A DNA stretch of 64,000 nt. Source: Diplosphaera chodatii. Lineage: Eukaryota; Chlorophyta; Trebouxiophyceae; Prasiolales; Stichococcaceae. The stretch lies in NCBI GenBank assembly GCA_032358165.1, contig JAALGY010000057.1, positions 1,364,001 through 1,428,000 of the forward strand, read 5' to 3'. The notes beneath the pieces are model-generated. The model ran no database searches. It was not told where the DNA came from and worked only from the letters and a program-made list of their open reading frames with translations. A program made the position numbers and the translations under genes. This document shows positions 49,298 through 62,538 of the stretch, piece by piece (positions within the stretch are counted from its first letter, which is position 1; each line of letters opens with the position of its first letter).

Positions 49298-51037
49298 TCA
49301 CGCCGTCAGCGTCTGCACCGGCTCGAAGCGGTTGACGGTGTTGAAGTCCAGGCCGCAGCGCTTGAGGCACTCCTCGCCGCCGGTGCCGGGCGCGACGACC
49401 AGCGGCATCTGCTTCAGCTCGTTGATGTGCGCCTCGGGAATGCCTGGCAAGCGAGGCAATGGCGATGTGCGTGATTCCGATGTTCGGCACTACGTACAAT
49501 GGTGGTCTTGTGTGTCACGTGCAGAACATGCTCAGCTTGCATGTGCAGAGGTATAGCATCGGCACGATGTTCCGCCGACACACCTGTGCTCATGTGGAGG
49601 ATCTCTGTGGGCACCTTCACGAATGCATTCCACACTGTCTGGGTGCCTGCAGCAGACCAACATGAACGGGATCAGCAACGACTGCTCACTGTCGTGTGCA
49701 TGGGCGGCATAGCACCCGCCGGGTACAACCGTTCTGTTTCGCACTGGACCGTACACAGCAGCTGCCAGGGCGCACCGGGGTCGGCAGTGGCGAAGTTGGC
49801 CAGGAACTGCGCCCCCTGGCACGTGGGGTTGTGGCTGAAGTGCTGCAGGCCCTGCGGGATGCTGATTGTCTGGCCTGCTCTGACATGGCGGTTCACCAGG
49901 ACATTGCCCTCGGGCGTGTTCTCCTCGACCATGCCAAACACCTGCAGAAGGCGAGCAGGCGAGCTCAGGCCGTGCCATCAGCGCATCCACAGTGGGCAGG
50001 CGCAGCCACACCGACAACCTGGCAGCAGTGGATGTGGCATTGCGACATGATGCGGCGACATAACGCGGCAAAGGACAGATGCGACGTGCAGCAGCGGGAC
50101 CTTTGAGTTTGAGGTTGAGGTTGCATGCTACATATGCGCACCATCTCGCCGTAGGTGACGAAGCTGATCTCGCTGCCGCGTGGGTGCGTGTGTACCGTGT
50201 TTCCAGAGCAGGGCGCGAGTGTCACGAGCGTCTGGCCGTTGCCATCGCCTGGGAGGCTGCTCAGGAAGGGGTTTTGCGAGACCTGGTTGCTGCGCAGGTT
50301 GCTACCATTGCCGCCGCCGCCATCAGTCTCTGTGGAGACAGCAGGCAAGCCAGGCACGTCAATGAATGGACACTAGGGATGGCGCACGCTCACACAGGCA
50401 GGCCCTGAGTGTTTTCAGTCATTCACATGTGGGAACGTAAAGAAACCTCACTTGTTGCAGTCTTGAAATCGAACACGAAGCCGGTGTAGTTCAGCGTCTG
50501 CCGCTGGCCGACCTGAAAGTAACCGCACAGGCCGAATGTAAGTGCTCTGCTTACATGTAGTGCAGACATATCATCAGCACTGCCACTGGCGCATGCTGTT
50601 GCTAGCTGCTGCTACGAGATCATCCAGCAACAGGCCGCGCGGTTGACAACGTAGTTCAACCAAGCTAGCGCGTGCGATCTTGACAACATCCCCGACAATG
50701 CACGAGCTGACGCTCATGTGATGGTGCGTTTCACCCGTTGACGACAGACTGTCCGGTAAAAGTGCAGCGCGTCATGCAAGCGTGTTCGCTTGCTACGATA
50801 TCGGATCAAGACTGCAAACCCACACTTCTACGAGATCAAGCATAGCTGGGCCACCGGAAGGCGGAGCGTGGCCACGGCATGGCACTGCGTGCATGCAATG
50901 CAACGCGGACCGAACCAGATGCGCACCTCGCTCACACGCGGCGCAAACTGGGCGTCCGACAGATTGAACGGCTGCGCGCTGATGCACGTAGGAATGAGGG
51001 CGCCCAGCAGCGCGACGGCAATTGTGAGTTGATTCAT
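49298..51037 (-). CDS. Germin-like protein (secreted cupin)
   Basis: Six exons (50927-51037, 50452-50512, 50142-50329, 49776-49941, 49584-49646, 49298-49443) sum to 244 codons plus stop. The first 21 residues (MNQLTIAVALLGALIPTCIS) form a signal peptide. The cupin core shows germin box 1, with HTHPRGSE giving two His and one Glu ligand, and box 2, GQTISIPQGLQHFSHN, giving the third His; together they bind a metal such as Mn2+. Germins are extracellular oxalate oxidases or superoxide dismutases in plants, and the related spherulins occur in slime moulds. A C-terminal tail with two Cys (GEECLKRCGLDF) may form a disulfide. Activity cannot be told from sequence. Every junction keeps frame. Confidence 0.92.
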
Positions 51038-51596
51038 AGCTCGGTGATCAAGCGGCGTGCTATGAAAGGGGACTGGGGCCGGCGGGAGCAAGCAAGTTCA
51101 ATGGACTTGCGATCTGTCTGGGGAGGTAGAAGGTCTGAAAGAGTGAGCAGAGGAGCGCGGAATGCAGATTGATGCCGGCACGCCGCGCCTGCACCGGCTT
51201 TTGAGCAGTGGTCAAGCTGGCATCGCGTCACGCCTCATCACTGCCAGGTCACACCTCGTAAGCGGCCATGTCACGCCAGCCTGTGCTGCCAGCGTGCCAG
51301 GCTGGACAATTCATCAGGTGTAGGCCGTACTATGGTGCTACGGCCATCTTTCACATGAGCCAAGCTGACTAAACGGTGAGTCCCTGGAGTGGTGCCAGTC
51401 TTTCACCACTGGTGGCTGTCCTGCTGTGTCGCAGGGGACGTAGACAACTTGCCAAGCAAAGCAAGCAGCACAATAAATGTAAATGTGTTAATGACGCAGA
51501 GCATCAAACCTCTCATCAAAGCACGCATCCTTTGAGCAACAGTTTGCAGATTCCAGCTACCCTATGCCTGACAGTGTGATCTGATGGTATGGATGC
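51038..51596. promoter_or_regulatory. Upstream region of the germin-like gene and 3' flank region
   Basis: Contains the promoter of the germin-like gene, whose start is at the left edge, and the 3' flank of MON2, both on the minus strand. No exon or clear TATA box was recognised. Confidence 0.4.
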
Positions 51597-54500
51597 TCAG
51601 GGCGTGGGGTCCAGCCCCAGGTCGGCGCTGGGTGCCAGGCCCAGCTCCGCGCCTGCGAGCTGCAGCACAGCGTGCAGCTGCTGCCGCACCCGCTGCTCGC
51701 GGCACAGCACGCAGCCGACGAGCGCGTCGTACAGGTACAGCAGGTGCGCACGCTCCCGCCGCTCCGCCGGGGCCTGGCTGCGGAGCAACTGCAGGGAGGT
51801 GCACAGGCTTCAGTGCCGGCTTGCTGGTGCGTCAACCAGCTGCAGTAGTCCACGCACAGCAGTGCACGGACGACAGCCAGCGCAGGGTACCAGCGGTCGC
51901 CAGGTGTACCTGCAGCAGGTTCGTTGTCATCGGGCTCTCGATGCTCTCAGCAGAGCAGGCAACCAGCGGCGACACTGTCATTGCTGCTGACACCTGCGCG
52001 GTATAGCAGAGACGTTTGCCAACCACAGGTCCGACTCCGACAATTGCCTATGCAGGGGTTGGCGCCAACAACGACCCTTCCATCGTGATCACGTACCTCA
52101 AGCACACAAACGACCTCCTCCAGCCGTTCTGAGTCTATGGAGGCTGGACTCAGCCGCTGATCTGCTGCAAACTGCTGCAAGATGGAGCGGCAGCGTGCCA
52201 AAATGGTCGGGAAGGCCGCCTGCATTGACAGCGGAGGCATCTCAGTATCACTTCACCAACAGACATTCGTAACCTTGCTACCGGAATTGCGAGCGCGGCA
52301 GTCTTGGTGCATCATCCAGAGACCTGCGCAATCTGCAGCAGATGCTTTTGCGAGCCCTGCACGCTCCCGCCTCGGCTGCACAGCACGTAGAGCTTGCGCA
52401 GGCACACATGCGAGAAGACGGTGCTGCTGCTGGCGGCAGCAAAGTTCAGCGTGTGCGGCCGTGTGATTCCCCTGCAGAGCAGTAGACTTCTGGCATACGC
52501 ATAACATGCTCATTGGGAGTAGTCGTGTACAGCAGCAGCCGACAGCCTCCCACAGCAAGAGCATCCTAGACTTCAACCCTGTCGCACCTGTCCAGGACTT
52601 GCACATATCTGATGCACATGTCTGGGGGAGTGAAGGGGCATGCCGTCAGCACTGTGTCCGTGAGTGTGTCGAGCACTGCCACCTGCGATGGACAGCAGAC
52701 ACTGGTCGGGAGGGCTTGCTGGGCAGTGCATGGATGTACTGCAGGTGTGTTGACTGTCACGGATCAGGACTGCGTGCTTGACGGGCTCACCTCCAGCTCT
52801 GCGTCCTGCCGGGCCTGCTCTGGATCCACAGGCGCATCTCGCTGCGCACGCCCCGACGTGGGCCTGCCACCAGATTGCCGCTGAGCCACCACAGCGGTTC
52901 CTGCTGCGGTCCCCGGCGGCGGGCTGCCCCCCGGGTCAGGGCTGCCTGGAGCCGACTGTGCAGCAGCAGCCGCCCCGCTGTCTGCATCATCACCAGCTGT
53001 TGCTGCCATGCCGTCCACATCCAGAGGCGCTCCGCCTGCGTCTCCAGTCGTGGTCTCCTCTGCCAGTGCTGCGGATGCTGCCTCACTGGAGCGCGCTGGC
53101 GATGCAGCATCATCTGCCACACCTTGATCCACTGATGCAGCAGCTGAGGGCAATGTGCCCTGCACCGAGCAGACACCAACGTTGTGACAGTGTACTAACC
53201 AGCAAAAGCACGTGCAACCTGATGTGCTACCCGTCAGGACAGCTCGCAGACAGCCAGCAGCACCTGCGCCAGAAAGAAGCCTTCAAAGGCAACTGCGAGC
53301 GCCTCCCAGATGCCGGCGGGCGGCGCCTGGCTGACATACGCAATGTTGGTTGCTGGCAAGCCTGCTGCCATGCACGCCTGGAAGGCGGATGCCGCTGCCC
53401 GCCACAGCGGGTCGCTGGGGGCTGTGTGGCGCGTCGCCATGCACCTGCAGTGTAGGTCAGCAGCAGCTTTCGAGCAGTTCCACTTCCTTGACAGGGCCTA
53501 CAATGTGCACCCTGTGAGTCCAGCTGCAATTCCCTGCTGTCAGCTGCACCTGCCCAGGATGGACACCAGCGGGGTGAGCATCTCCGCACGCAGCTGACTG
53601 GGCACGTGGTCGGTGTACACCGCCGCGGTGATGCTGACCACCTTCGCCATGGTGGCTGCCGTGACAAAGGTCTGCCGACCCTTGCTGTCCTGCGAGCATT
53701 GGGCAGCAAACTTGTTGAGTACTTGGCCACCAGCATTCGATGATGATAGCCAGAGTCGCGTGAAGGACGAAGGTATTGTTTGAACAGTGCAAGGCCTGCA
53801 CCTGCTCAAGCTGTTCGGGGCGCAACAGACCCATCAACACATCCATGAGCTCAAACCAGAGGTCCTCCTGTGGGAGTGCCGTGAACTTCGGAAACACGCT
53901 GAGAGCTGCCTTCTGGACTGGCAGCAGCATATCTGCAGGCGCAGCACACAGGAGCGTGTTGTCAATCGGTGCCATGCACTTGGGCTTGGGCTTTGACAAC
54001 ACAGCGCTCCAAAGTCTGCAAACAGTGCCAGCCACTCACCGCCGTACACGTTTGCATCATCGTGGCTCCAGGGGTTACGCACAAACTTCTCTAGCCACAC
54101 GAACGTGGTGCGCATGTCCTCTGTGTCAAAGACGCCTGGCAGCGCGCCCAGCAGCGTGGCAATGCCGGCCACCATCTCCAGGCGCGCCTTCGGGATCGCA
54201 AAGCGCAACTTGGGGGTGTCAAGGTTTAATATGGGCGAAATTCGATGCAGGGCGGGGGCTGACAGCACTTCTCTGCCGGCCAGCCTCTCGTTCAGTAAGG
54301 CAGTTGCCTACAGCACACCTGCAGGGGCACACGGCACTGGGGGCTGACGCCCGCCTCCACGCCCACACCCAGCGCCCGCAGCGCCCGCTTCCACATCGCC
54401 CTTGACACAGCATCCGTGGCGGCGTGTGCCTGATGTTGATGGTACTCATCAATGGTCAAGCGGGTCACGTGACCTCGGCAAGCCCGCATGCCAATCAGGC

Positions 54501-57500
54501 ACACTCTGCAGCAGACGAGGATGCAGCGGTCAGGTTCGTGACATAGGACTGCATGGGCAGCCACCTGCAGCACGTTGGTGAGCAGCGCGACGGCGGCAAC
54601 AGCGGTCTCGTGGCGGCCGCCCGCCATGGAGGACTCCACCACGAGCATGAGCTCCTGCCAGCCGTCCTGGAAGCGCGGCAGCACCGCCAGCAGGGTGCGC
54701 AGGTGCGCCCGCAGCAGCCGGCTCATGCCCGCCAGCGCCAGCACCAGCGTCTCGTCCCACTGCAGATCAATATGATGTTCCTTCTGCTCAACATGGGTTT
54801 GATTCCCACCACATGCTCACGTTGAGAACTATCCCTGTTGCAGCTCTCATGTACAGGGGCTGAGGCACGCCTGCACAGTATGTGGCCAGATGCAGATGTA
54901 GGAGCACGCTGCCCACCTGCTTCTGTTCACTGTTGCGGCTGTGATGCACGAGCATCTTGACACTTTCCCCTGACAGCTTGCCCAACACCTCCGCTTGCGC
55001 CTGCAACCAGCAGCCAGGGGGCAGTTGCAACAGACAACAAGGACGTCACACTCGCTCTCTCACTCCACAGCCACAGACGCATTTCTATTACTCGCAGTTT
55101 CGGAAAGCAGACAGCATGAACTGCAAATGTGATCACCTCCTCCCGGGAACTGGTGGTAGACATGTGGTGCACCGTGCGCAGGAGGGGAAACAGCATGCTC
55201 CACCAGCAGTGCTGCCACTGCTCTGGCGACAGGTGCGCCCCGTGGCTGACCACCACAGAGTACAGTGTCCGCACGCCGCTATTCCTGACCTCCGGCCGAG
55301 CGTCTGTGCTGAGGTGCTGCACCAGCAGTATCCAAGAGAACCTCAGCAAAGGATGGCGTATGGCTGTAACTTGCTGTACACAGCATTGCCTGTTCACATG
55401 TGACCACGCTGACATGACGAGGCGGCACAGCAGTGAACAGACCCTGCACTGTGTATGCAGACCTGCCTAAGTCTGCACACAAAGAGTACATCCAGAGCAA
55501 TACCAGATTGCATGTGCTGCACAGCCCAAACACTTGCCTGCAGAGCATTGAAGAGGATCTCCAACAGGTCTGCATACTGGGAGCTGTCTACAGAGCCGTG
55601 CTGCTGCTCTGCAGCTGCGCCGGCTGTGCTGCTGCTGTGGCGCGGCAAGCGTGCCAGAAAGTCGGCTGCATTCCACAGCTGACTGATGGCTGTCAGGGTG
55701 ACGTTGAGGTCCTCCTGTTGCATGAGACACAGAGCGATGATGTGGCCCTTCAGGATGCAGCAGGCAACGTATGCTGCCCATCAGATGGCGCGGTGACATG
55801 GGGCACCCTGAGGGTGGCACTGCAGCGCTGTACCAGGTGGTACCTGCTGGTTGGCGTACATGGCCGCAATCTCGAGGCACCGTCGGAGCTGCTCCACTGG
55901 CAGGCTGGACATGTAGTCGGAGCACATCAGCTCCACCGACTGGAAGCCGAGCTTGATGGCGTCTGTGCCGCCACGCTCCGGCACTGCGGCCAGCAGCCGC
56001 AGGAGCGGCACCCAACCACGCGTCAAGCGCTCGCCTGTGCACCAACACCTTGGCGTCAAGCAGATGGTCCCGCAGGTGCGGGACTTTGCACCATACAGCT
56101 GCAATGGTAGTCCATGACAGTTGCTGCCACAGCGAAAGGTACGGCGCAAATGGTGCCAGGCACAACTGGTGGGCATGCATGATGGATGCAGCGTCAACTG
56201 GTGACACACCATGGCGCTGCAGCACGTTGATGGCGACGCGCAGCACACCCAGCCGCACATCGGCCTCCCTCTCATCGGTGTACAGCGAGGTCAGCGCCAC
56301 CAGAAGCATGTGCTCGACGCCGCCTTCTGCTTCTGCAGCGCTGACGCCACCATCTGTCTCTGCATGCATGCAGTGGATCATCCTCTTTCACCTTGTGCGC
56401 CCAAGCACAGCAAGACCAAATCTGCATCAAGACCGTCCTAAACAACTGAGCACTGCGCCTGCACCCACGTGCTGGGACGGGGCGGTCGAGGGCGCCGGTG
56501 ATGGCCTTGCCGACGGCGTCCATGGCGGCGGTGCGCAGCGCGGCCTTGGCAGACGCCAGCACCTCCAGCACGTGGCTCAGGAAGATGCCCCACAGGTCGT
56601 AGATGCGGTGCATGTTGAAGTGCAGGACCTGCACCATGCGCTCCAGGGCGTACAGCCTGCATCACACATCCAGCTTCAGCTACAAAGCCCGTTGTGGCTA
56701 CCACTGCGTCATGTGGGTGACATACAGCTACGACGTGTCGTGTCGCAACAGACTCGACGCAGTTTCGGCCTCACTTGGTGTGGCCGGGTTGCTGTCCTGC
56801 GCTGGGCAGCGAGGCGGCGGACACCAGGTGCAGCGCCCCCAGCAGCGTGACCACCGCCTCGTCGTCCATGCCGGCCGTGTCCTGGAACAGCCGGTCGGTT
56901 GCCGCCGACAGCATCGTCAGCTCGCTGTGGTCCAGCGGCACATGGTGCCGCCCGGACGTGTCCTGACCCTGGGGCACGCACACCACAAACAGGATCAGGA
57001 CAGCCGGACGTGCAGCGATGCACATGCATCGTGCAGGCAATCGATATTGGGAGCTTCACCGCGGCACTGTTCGTCAGCGTAGCTGTCATGGCTCACGGGG
57101 AGCCTGGCGTGCCTGCGCAGCCTGACGGGGCGTGCTGAGGATGCGGTCCAGGCAGTTGACGGTGCCGAGCACAAGGAGCCACGACTCGCCCAGCAGCAGC
57201 GCCAGGCGGTGCGCGATCGCGAACAGCGTGCGCAGCGCCAGCACGTTCTTTGGGTCCAGCGTTGCGTGCTCTGAGGGGAGCAGGAACATGCGCTGCTGCC
57301 GCTGCACCGGTGGCTGCACAGCACCTGCGATGCCATGGACCTCCGTCAGATGCAGGAATATTGCAAGTCCACTGGTCCAGGCATGCTTCGTTACCCGCCA
57401 TTGCGACAGCATGGAACAGCACCATGACGCACCTGCGTCAATGCCATCCTCGGGGATCGTGAAAACAAACGAGTTCAGCTGCCTGATGAAGGTATCACGC

Positions 57501-60063
57501 AGCTCCGTCATCTCCAGCAGCCCGCACGCTTCAGCAAAGGACTGGTAGCCCTGTGAGAACCACGTGCCACTTCTTGCTGCTATTCATGATGACACAGATG
57601 AGGAGGACACAGTGAGCAGCAAAGCCCCTGATCATGCTCATGCTTGGACCTCACCTTGAAGAGCCGCGTCAGGATGGCATCTGATGAACAGCGCTGCAGT
57701 AGCATGCTAAGCGTCTGCAACACGATGTTGGAGAGCCGGTCAGCAAAAGCTTGGCATACCGTCGCCTCCACTGCTGTGCCTTGCGCCTCGCTGGGTTGCT
57801 CTGCAGCCCAATCATCAGCATGGTGTGAGTCCACTGCCCAGATGCCCAGGCTCATGGGGTAATTCATGGCACGGTCAACATGTGCACCTGGATCGTCTGC
57901 TGAGTGGATGGCTTCGAGGGTCAGCGCTTCCAGGCCGCTGATGATGGCAAGCGTAGAGTCGATGGCCAACATTACAATGTATGCTGTTCCAGCATCTGGT
58001 GATGCATGCGTGAAGTCGCCATCCGACGTCATGTGCTTGCCTGCAGTGAATAACGCCGTTGTGCTGATGCAGGTGCCTCATGAAGCACAGAAGTTTGGCT
58101 GGCAAACCATGACATTACACAGCATATGCAGACTTGCCTTCGCCGGCGGCCTCGGCAGCAAACAGCGCGGCAACAGCTGCAATCACATCCTCCTCGGGAG
58201 ACTCTGGCGTCACCGCAAGCGCCGCCTGGATGATGTCTGCGAACGTCTCTGTGATCTTCTGCACCGCTGACAGCTTGACCTCCCACTTCATGTCGTATGA
58301 CACAAAGAGGTGGTGCAGCAGCGCAGGATCCTCACATAGCTGCCTGATCGTCTGCATTGAGCTGACCCGCTGCCACAGCGCACAAGTTGTTGCTGTTCCT
58401 GCAGGGAGTGGGCTGTCAGTGTGCGACCGTGTGCGGCAATTTACGCTGACCATCACAGATAGGTCACTTGACCTCTTCAGGTGAGTGCCGACCTGAGAGC
58501 AGGACCTCGATGAAGGCGCCGCACTTGGCCCCCAGCTGGGCATGGAAGCAGCGCAGCACAGTACGGGAGCAGCGCTGCACCACCCGCAGGTGGCCCAGCT
58601 GGGAGTGCCCCTCGATGGTGGGGTCCAGCAGATCCGATAGCTGGGCCAGCAGCAGATGGCACACCTGCAAGACATGGGTACCACTTCAACTCACAGTTTC
58701 AGTGAGCAGCGCTCCATAACTGATCTACCGACCAGCTGACAGCGAGGCTAAATGTGCACCCGACTGAGGAGCGCATGCTCGAAGATGGCCTCCGTCTTGA
58801 AGGTGCGGGCATTGGCTCCCAACACAAAGTCCAGCAGCTCCAGCACGAAGGACTTCGGCAGGATGGGCGAGCGCAGCCAGGCGCACGGTGTCCCTGCAGT
58901 TTTCCGATGCTACTTCCGTAAACTTATGAGAGACTGAAGAAAGCCTCTACCATCCTGACCATCTCCACGTGTGTCAGCAGCGCGGCGCACCGCTGGCCAT
59001 GAGGCAGAGGTCATCCAGCAGCTTGAGCGCTGCGTTGGCCGTCCCTGACGCCGTGTCGGCCGGGGATTGGCTGCCAGGGGATGACGATGGCGGCTGCGCC
59101 TCGGCGCTGTCGATGCTGATGTGATCAAACACGAGCGCTACAGCCTGCAGCGACAGTCAGTGCTGTCATCAGATCTGGCACCAGCCTGCCTCGACCAATA
59201 CATAGGCCGCCTTTACAGTAACGTGCAGTACCTGTCTGACGGTGGCAGCGGCTGTGCTGACGACGCTGTCCGAATTGCGCGATGTCCCAAGAAGGCGGAA
59301 GCAAATGCCCAGCACTGCACCTATGCTCTCCTGGTGGTATCAACAGGAACACATGTTGTCAAAACTGCTGCAGGTTGTCACGCTTGCATGCGCATTGCAG
59401 GACAATATACCCCACCTCAAGGTGCGCATGCACGGGCGATTGCAGCAGTGTGAGCGCGGTTTGCAGCATCTTGAGCTGCACACCCTCGTCATGGAGCTTC
59501 TCAACCTGCAGCGCAGCATTGCCATTCGCACTTGAGTGTTCCGTGACAGTGCGTCAATGGCAGGATGCCTGTGCGCATGTGTGGCAGGAGGCACACCTGC
59601 TCCAGGCCAGCGATGATCAGCGGCACACCCTCCTCCGATACAGCGTCATTGGCCAGAAGCTTTTGAAAGCTGACGAGTGCAATGCTGGCCAGCTTGGCAT
59701 TCTTGGACTCGCATGCAAGCAAGAATGGCTTCAGTAGCTCCTGCGCATCACCAGTGCCACATGTGATTGATGTCTGTGGACTACAGCAACACCATCGACA
59801 ACGCTCGGATCCAGTGAGCGGGCATCGTGACCCACCTTAGACTTTTGCACAGCCTCTGCCGACGACTGTCGCCCTGTGGTGCTGCGCAGCTTCAGCACAC
59901 CTCTTTCCGCAGCCTCCTTAATTTGTGGGAAGTCTGGGCCTGTCAGCCAGCTGGTAAAGCCCTCTGAGCGCCGGGTTTCCGCTGACAGCAGGCGCAGGTC
60001 GCTCTCCAGCACCGCTGATAGGTTGTCACGAGGAGACGGCACTGGCAGCTCCACTGCTGCCAT
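51597..60063 (-). CDS. MON2: MON2 homolog (Arf-GEF-related Golgi/endosome trafficking scaffold)
   Basis: A large gene of more than 20 exons. The first eleven can be placed: 59836-60063, 59597-59740, 59416-59505, 59232-59330, 58991-59144, 58760-58893, 58493-58664, 58138-58398, 57655-58040, 57433-57550, 57097-57324. Further exons are clear by content down to the stop at 51597-51599, with some junctions unresolved. MON2 is a HEAT-repeat protein related to the large Arf-GEFs but without a Sec7 domain; it acts in Golgi-endosome traffic. Matches: LESDLRLLSAETRR and FPQIKEAAERGVLKL at the start, SYDMKWEVKLSAVQKI, LTMLSAATDRLFQDTAG, MVQVLHFNMHRIYDLW, HLSTDARPEVRNSGVRTLYS and DETLVLALAGMSRLLRAHL. An Ala/Gly/Ser/Pro-rich disordered insert lies near 52790-53165. 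The exon ending at 58138 uses a GC donor (AAG|GCAAGT). Confidence 0.88.
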
Positions 60064-60646
60064 GATGCCGTGCTACGTGAAGCTAGACCGCATCGTCGTT
60101 CTGCTGGACAGTCTCAGACTGGTGCCATCGCTGCGCCAGCTGAGCGCAGGTGCACTAACAGCAACATCTCATCGGGAACAAATCGATACCAATTCACAAC
60201 AGCACCAAGGTGCAGCTGATACGAAGCAGAATCGCTATAGTAATTGGTCACAAAATGTGGTCCTGAAGGTCGACCAAGCTGAGAATGAGTGGCGATCCTG
60301 TGCTAAATCCTGCCGATGCAACACGCGCGACTTGCAATGCAGTACTGCATCTGCTACATGCAATGCGATTTGCATAGCAATGAGGCTAGATCAGCCCGAG
60401 GCCCATGCCAAAAGTTGAGGCCCTGCACGTGGGCATGTCTTGCGCATGTCAAGGAGTTTGACCCTGCCACTGAATTGTACCGTACTGCTTGAAAGGGACG
60501 ACACCTGCCCAGTAAGTTGGCAGGCTCGTTTTGTAAGGGTGCCTGTGATGCCTGTCTACCTGTGAGATTGAGCTGTGCTCGCAATGCTTCCACTCATAGT
60601 GATCTTCAGCAAAGGCATAGGCAATAACAGACAATGACCCACAGCA
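60064..60646. promoter_or_regulatory. Promoter of MON2 and 3' flank of NTRC
   Basis: A same-strand gap of 583 bp. Should contain the MON2 promoter, adjacent to 60063, and the NTRC 3' UTR is to its right. No exon or named element seen. Confidence 0.4.
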
Positions 60647-62380
60647 TCACACTAGCAACTTCTCAAGCTTGTTCCGGTAGTCGCTCTTCATCTTCACGCC
60701 TGGCAGATGCTCTACCCGCTGCTTGTCCTTGAACATCTGGATGGTCGGCGTGCCATTAACGCCAGCTGCCTCTGCAATCTCTGCGTCCACCTCGATGTTG
60801 ATCTCTACCAGGTGGATCTTGTCGGAATACTCGTCGGCCAGCTTGCCGACAATGGGTTTCAAGGATCGGCACGGCCCGCAGCCAGGTGACGTGTACATGA
60901 CGACCAGCGGTCGCTTGGACTCGTGGTAGAGCCGCCGCAGGGCGACCTGCCCCTGGTGCCGCGTCTCCTCCAGGTCTACATCCTCTGCTGCCACAGCCGC
61001 CTGCTGTTCATCCTTTGGCTTCGCCGCCTTTGCCTCCTGGGCTTGTGCGATGCGACGCTCAACGAGCAGGTCGTTGGCTGCCAGGTAACGCTCTGTACGC
61101 AGCGCTGCCATGCAGCCGGAGCCAGCAGCTGTGATTGCCTGCCGCCACTCTGTGTCAAACAGGTCACCGGCAACATATACACCCTCCACACTGGTGCCCA
61201 CGCTGCCATCGACAACCTGCACATAGCCGTGGTCATCGAGCTGGAGCTGGCCATCAAGAAAGCCGCTGTTTGGCTGGTGTCCAATGCCGTAGAACAGGCC
61301 CTTGACAGGCAGCTTCTTATTCTCTCCGGACTTCTCCACAACATGTAGGCCAGCGAGCTGACCCTTGCCATTGCCATAGGCATCCTCAATGGAGCAGTTC
61401 ACGTGAACCGTGATTTTGCTGTTGTTCAGCACACGATCCTGCATAGTTTTGCTGGCCCGCATGCGCTCGCTGCGCACGAGGAGGTGCACGTGCTTGCCAT
61501 ACTTTGTGAGGTAGACCGCCTCCTCCAGGGCTGTGTCCCCACCACCCACGACTGCAAGCTCCTGGTTCTTGAAGCCAGGACTGGCGCCGTCGCAGATGGC
61601 GCAGGCGCTGATGCCATTGCTCCAGTACTGGTCCTCACTGGGCAAGCCCAGCCGCTTGGCTGTCGCGCCAGTGGCAACAATGATGCTGTTTGCCCGCCTG
61701 ACTGTCTCAGTGCCCCTGACAACAAATGGCCGCTGCTGCAAATCTACAGATTCTACATCCTCCGGCAGCAGCTGTGAGCCCCACCGCTCCGCCTGTGCTG
61801 CCATGCGCTCCATGAGGTCTGGCCCTGTGATGCCCTCTGGGAACCCTGGGAAGTTTTCCACTTCGCTGGTCGTCATGAGCTGCCCGCCTCGCACGCCGCC
61901 TGATTGGTAGCCCTCAAAGACAACCGGCTGCAGGTTTGCCCTTGCTGCATAGATCGCTGCCGTGTAGCCCGCTGGGCCGCTGCCAATGATGATGAGGTTT
62001 TCCACCTCTGCGTCATCCTCTGACGCCGTCTGTTGGGCAGAGACCACATGCCGGCGCCGTCGGCTGGCACCACTGCAACATTGGCTGCCGGCGCATGGCT
62101 GCCGGGGCGCTGAACTGCTGTGTATCCTCTGAAGCCCGAGACCCCGAGATGTGCAGCCCACAAATGGCCTCCTGCCTGTGAAGGCTCGCCTGTTGCTGTG
62201 GCTGTGTGCTGATGCCTGACACCCGACCAAGCCGTGTCGGACACGTGCAGCGACTGGTCGCAACGCCGGCGGACTTCCAGATACCGACGCGAACAGCAGG
62301 CCGTCCATTACATCAAGGCGTGTCCTGGTGCTGCTTGCAAGGCCACAAGGCGGCAAAAGGCTTGTGTGTACTGAAGGCAT
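60647..62380 (-). CDS. NTRC: NADPH-dependent thioredoxin reductase C (NTRC), intronless
   Basis: A single 577-codon frame. It fuses an NADPH-thioredoxin reductase to a C-terminal thioredoxin, the arrangement special to chloroplasts and some cyanobacteria. Visible are the FAD-binding [15 protein letters not shown]-binding [10 protein letters not shown], reductase redox site CAICDG, the second FAD motif [10 protein letters not shown], a Lys/Glu/Ala linker, and the thioredoxin site CGPC in [10 protein letters not shown] with the cis-Pro in [11 protein letters not shown]. The first ~115 residues are Ser/Arg-rich and look like a transit peptide. NTRC uses photosynthetic or pentose-pathway NADPH to reduce 2-Cys peroxiredoxin and to adjust enzyme redox state. 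Intronless despite its length. Divergent from mL41, with only 158 bp between start codons. Confidence 0.97.
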   Translation of the reverse strand: MPSVHTSLLPPCGLASSTRTRLDVMDGLLFASVSGSPPALRPVAARVRHGLVGCQASAHSHSNRRAFTGRRPFVGCTSRGLGLQRIHSSSAPRQPCAGSQCCSGASRRRRHVVSAQQTASEDDAEVENLIIIGSGPAGYTAAIYAARANLQPVVFEGYQSGGVRGGQLMTTSEVENFPGFPEGITGPDLMERMAAQAERWGSQLLPEDVESVDLQQRPFVVRGTETVRRANSIIVATGATAKRLGLPSEDQYWSNGISACAICDGASPGFKNQELAVVGGGDTALEEAVYLTKYGKHVHLLVRSERMRASKTMQDRVLNNSKITVHVNCSIEDAYGNGKGQLAGLHVVEKSGENKKLPVKGLFYGIGHQPNSGFLDGQLQLDDHGYVQVVDGSVGTSVEGVYVAGDLFDTEWRQAITAAGSGCMAALRTERYLAANDLLVERRIAQAQEAKAAKPKDEQQAAVAAEDVDLEETRHQGQVALRRLYHESKRPLVVMYTSPGCGPCRSLKPIVGKLADEYSDKIHLVEINIEVDAEIAEAAGVNGTPTIQMFKDKQRVEHLPGVKMKSDYRNKLEKLLV

Positions 62381-62538
62381 CTGTTCACCGTGTCACTATG
62401 AGTTGATTGATTGGTGGCAGCAGCTCGGCCTCTTTGGCAATCGCAGGGGTTTAACAGGAAGTAGTTTGTCTGACTGCGCCTGGCAGATGTTCAGCTCGGC
62501 ATGCAGGGTACCAGTACACACCAACCCAGAGCATTTCG
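62381..62538. promoter_or_regulatory. Compact bidirectional promoter NTRC / mL41
   Basis: Only 158 bp separate the two divergent start codons, so both promoters and 5' UTRs must share this interval. No TATA box is visible. Confidence 0.55.
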
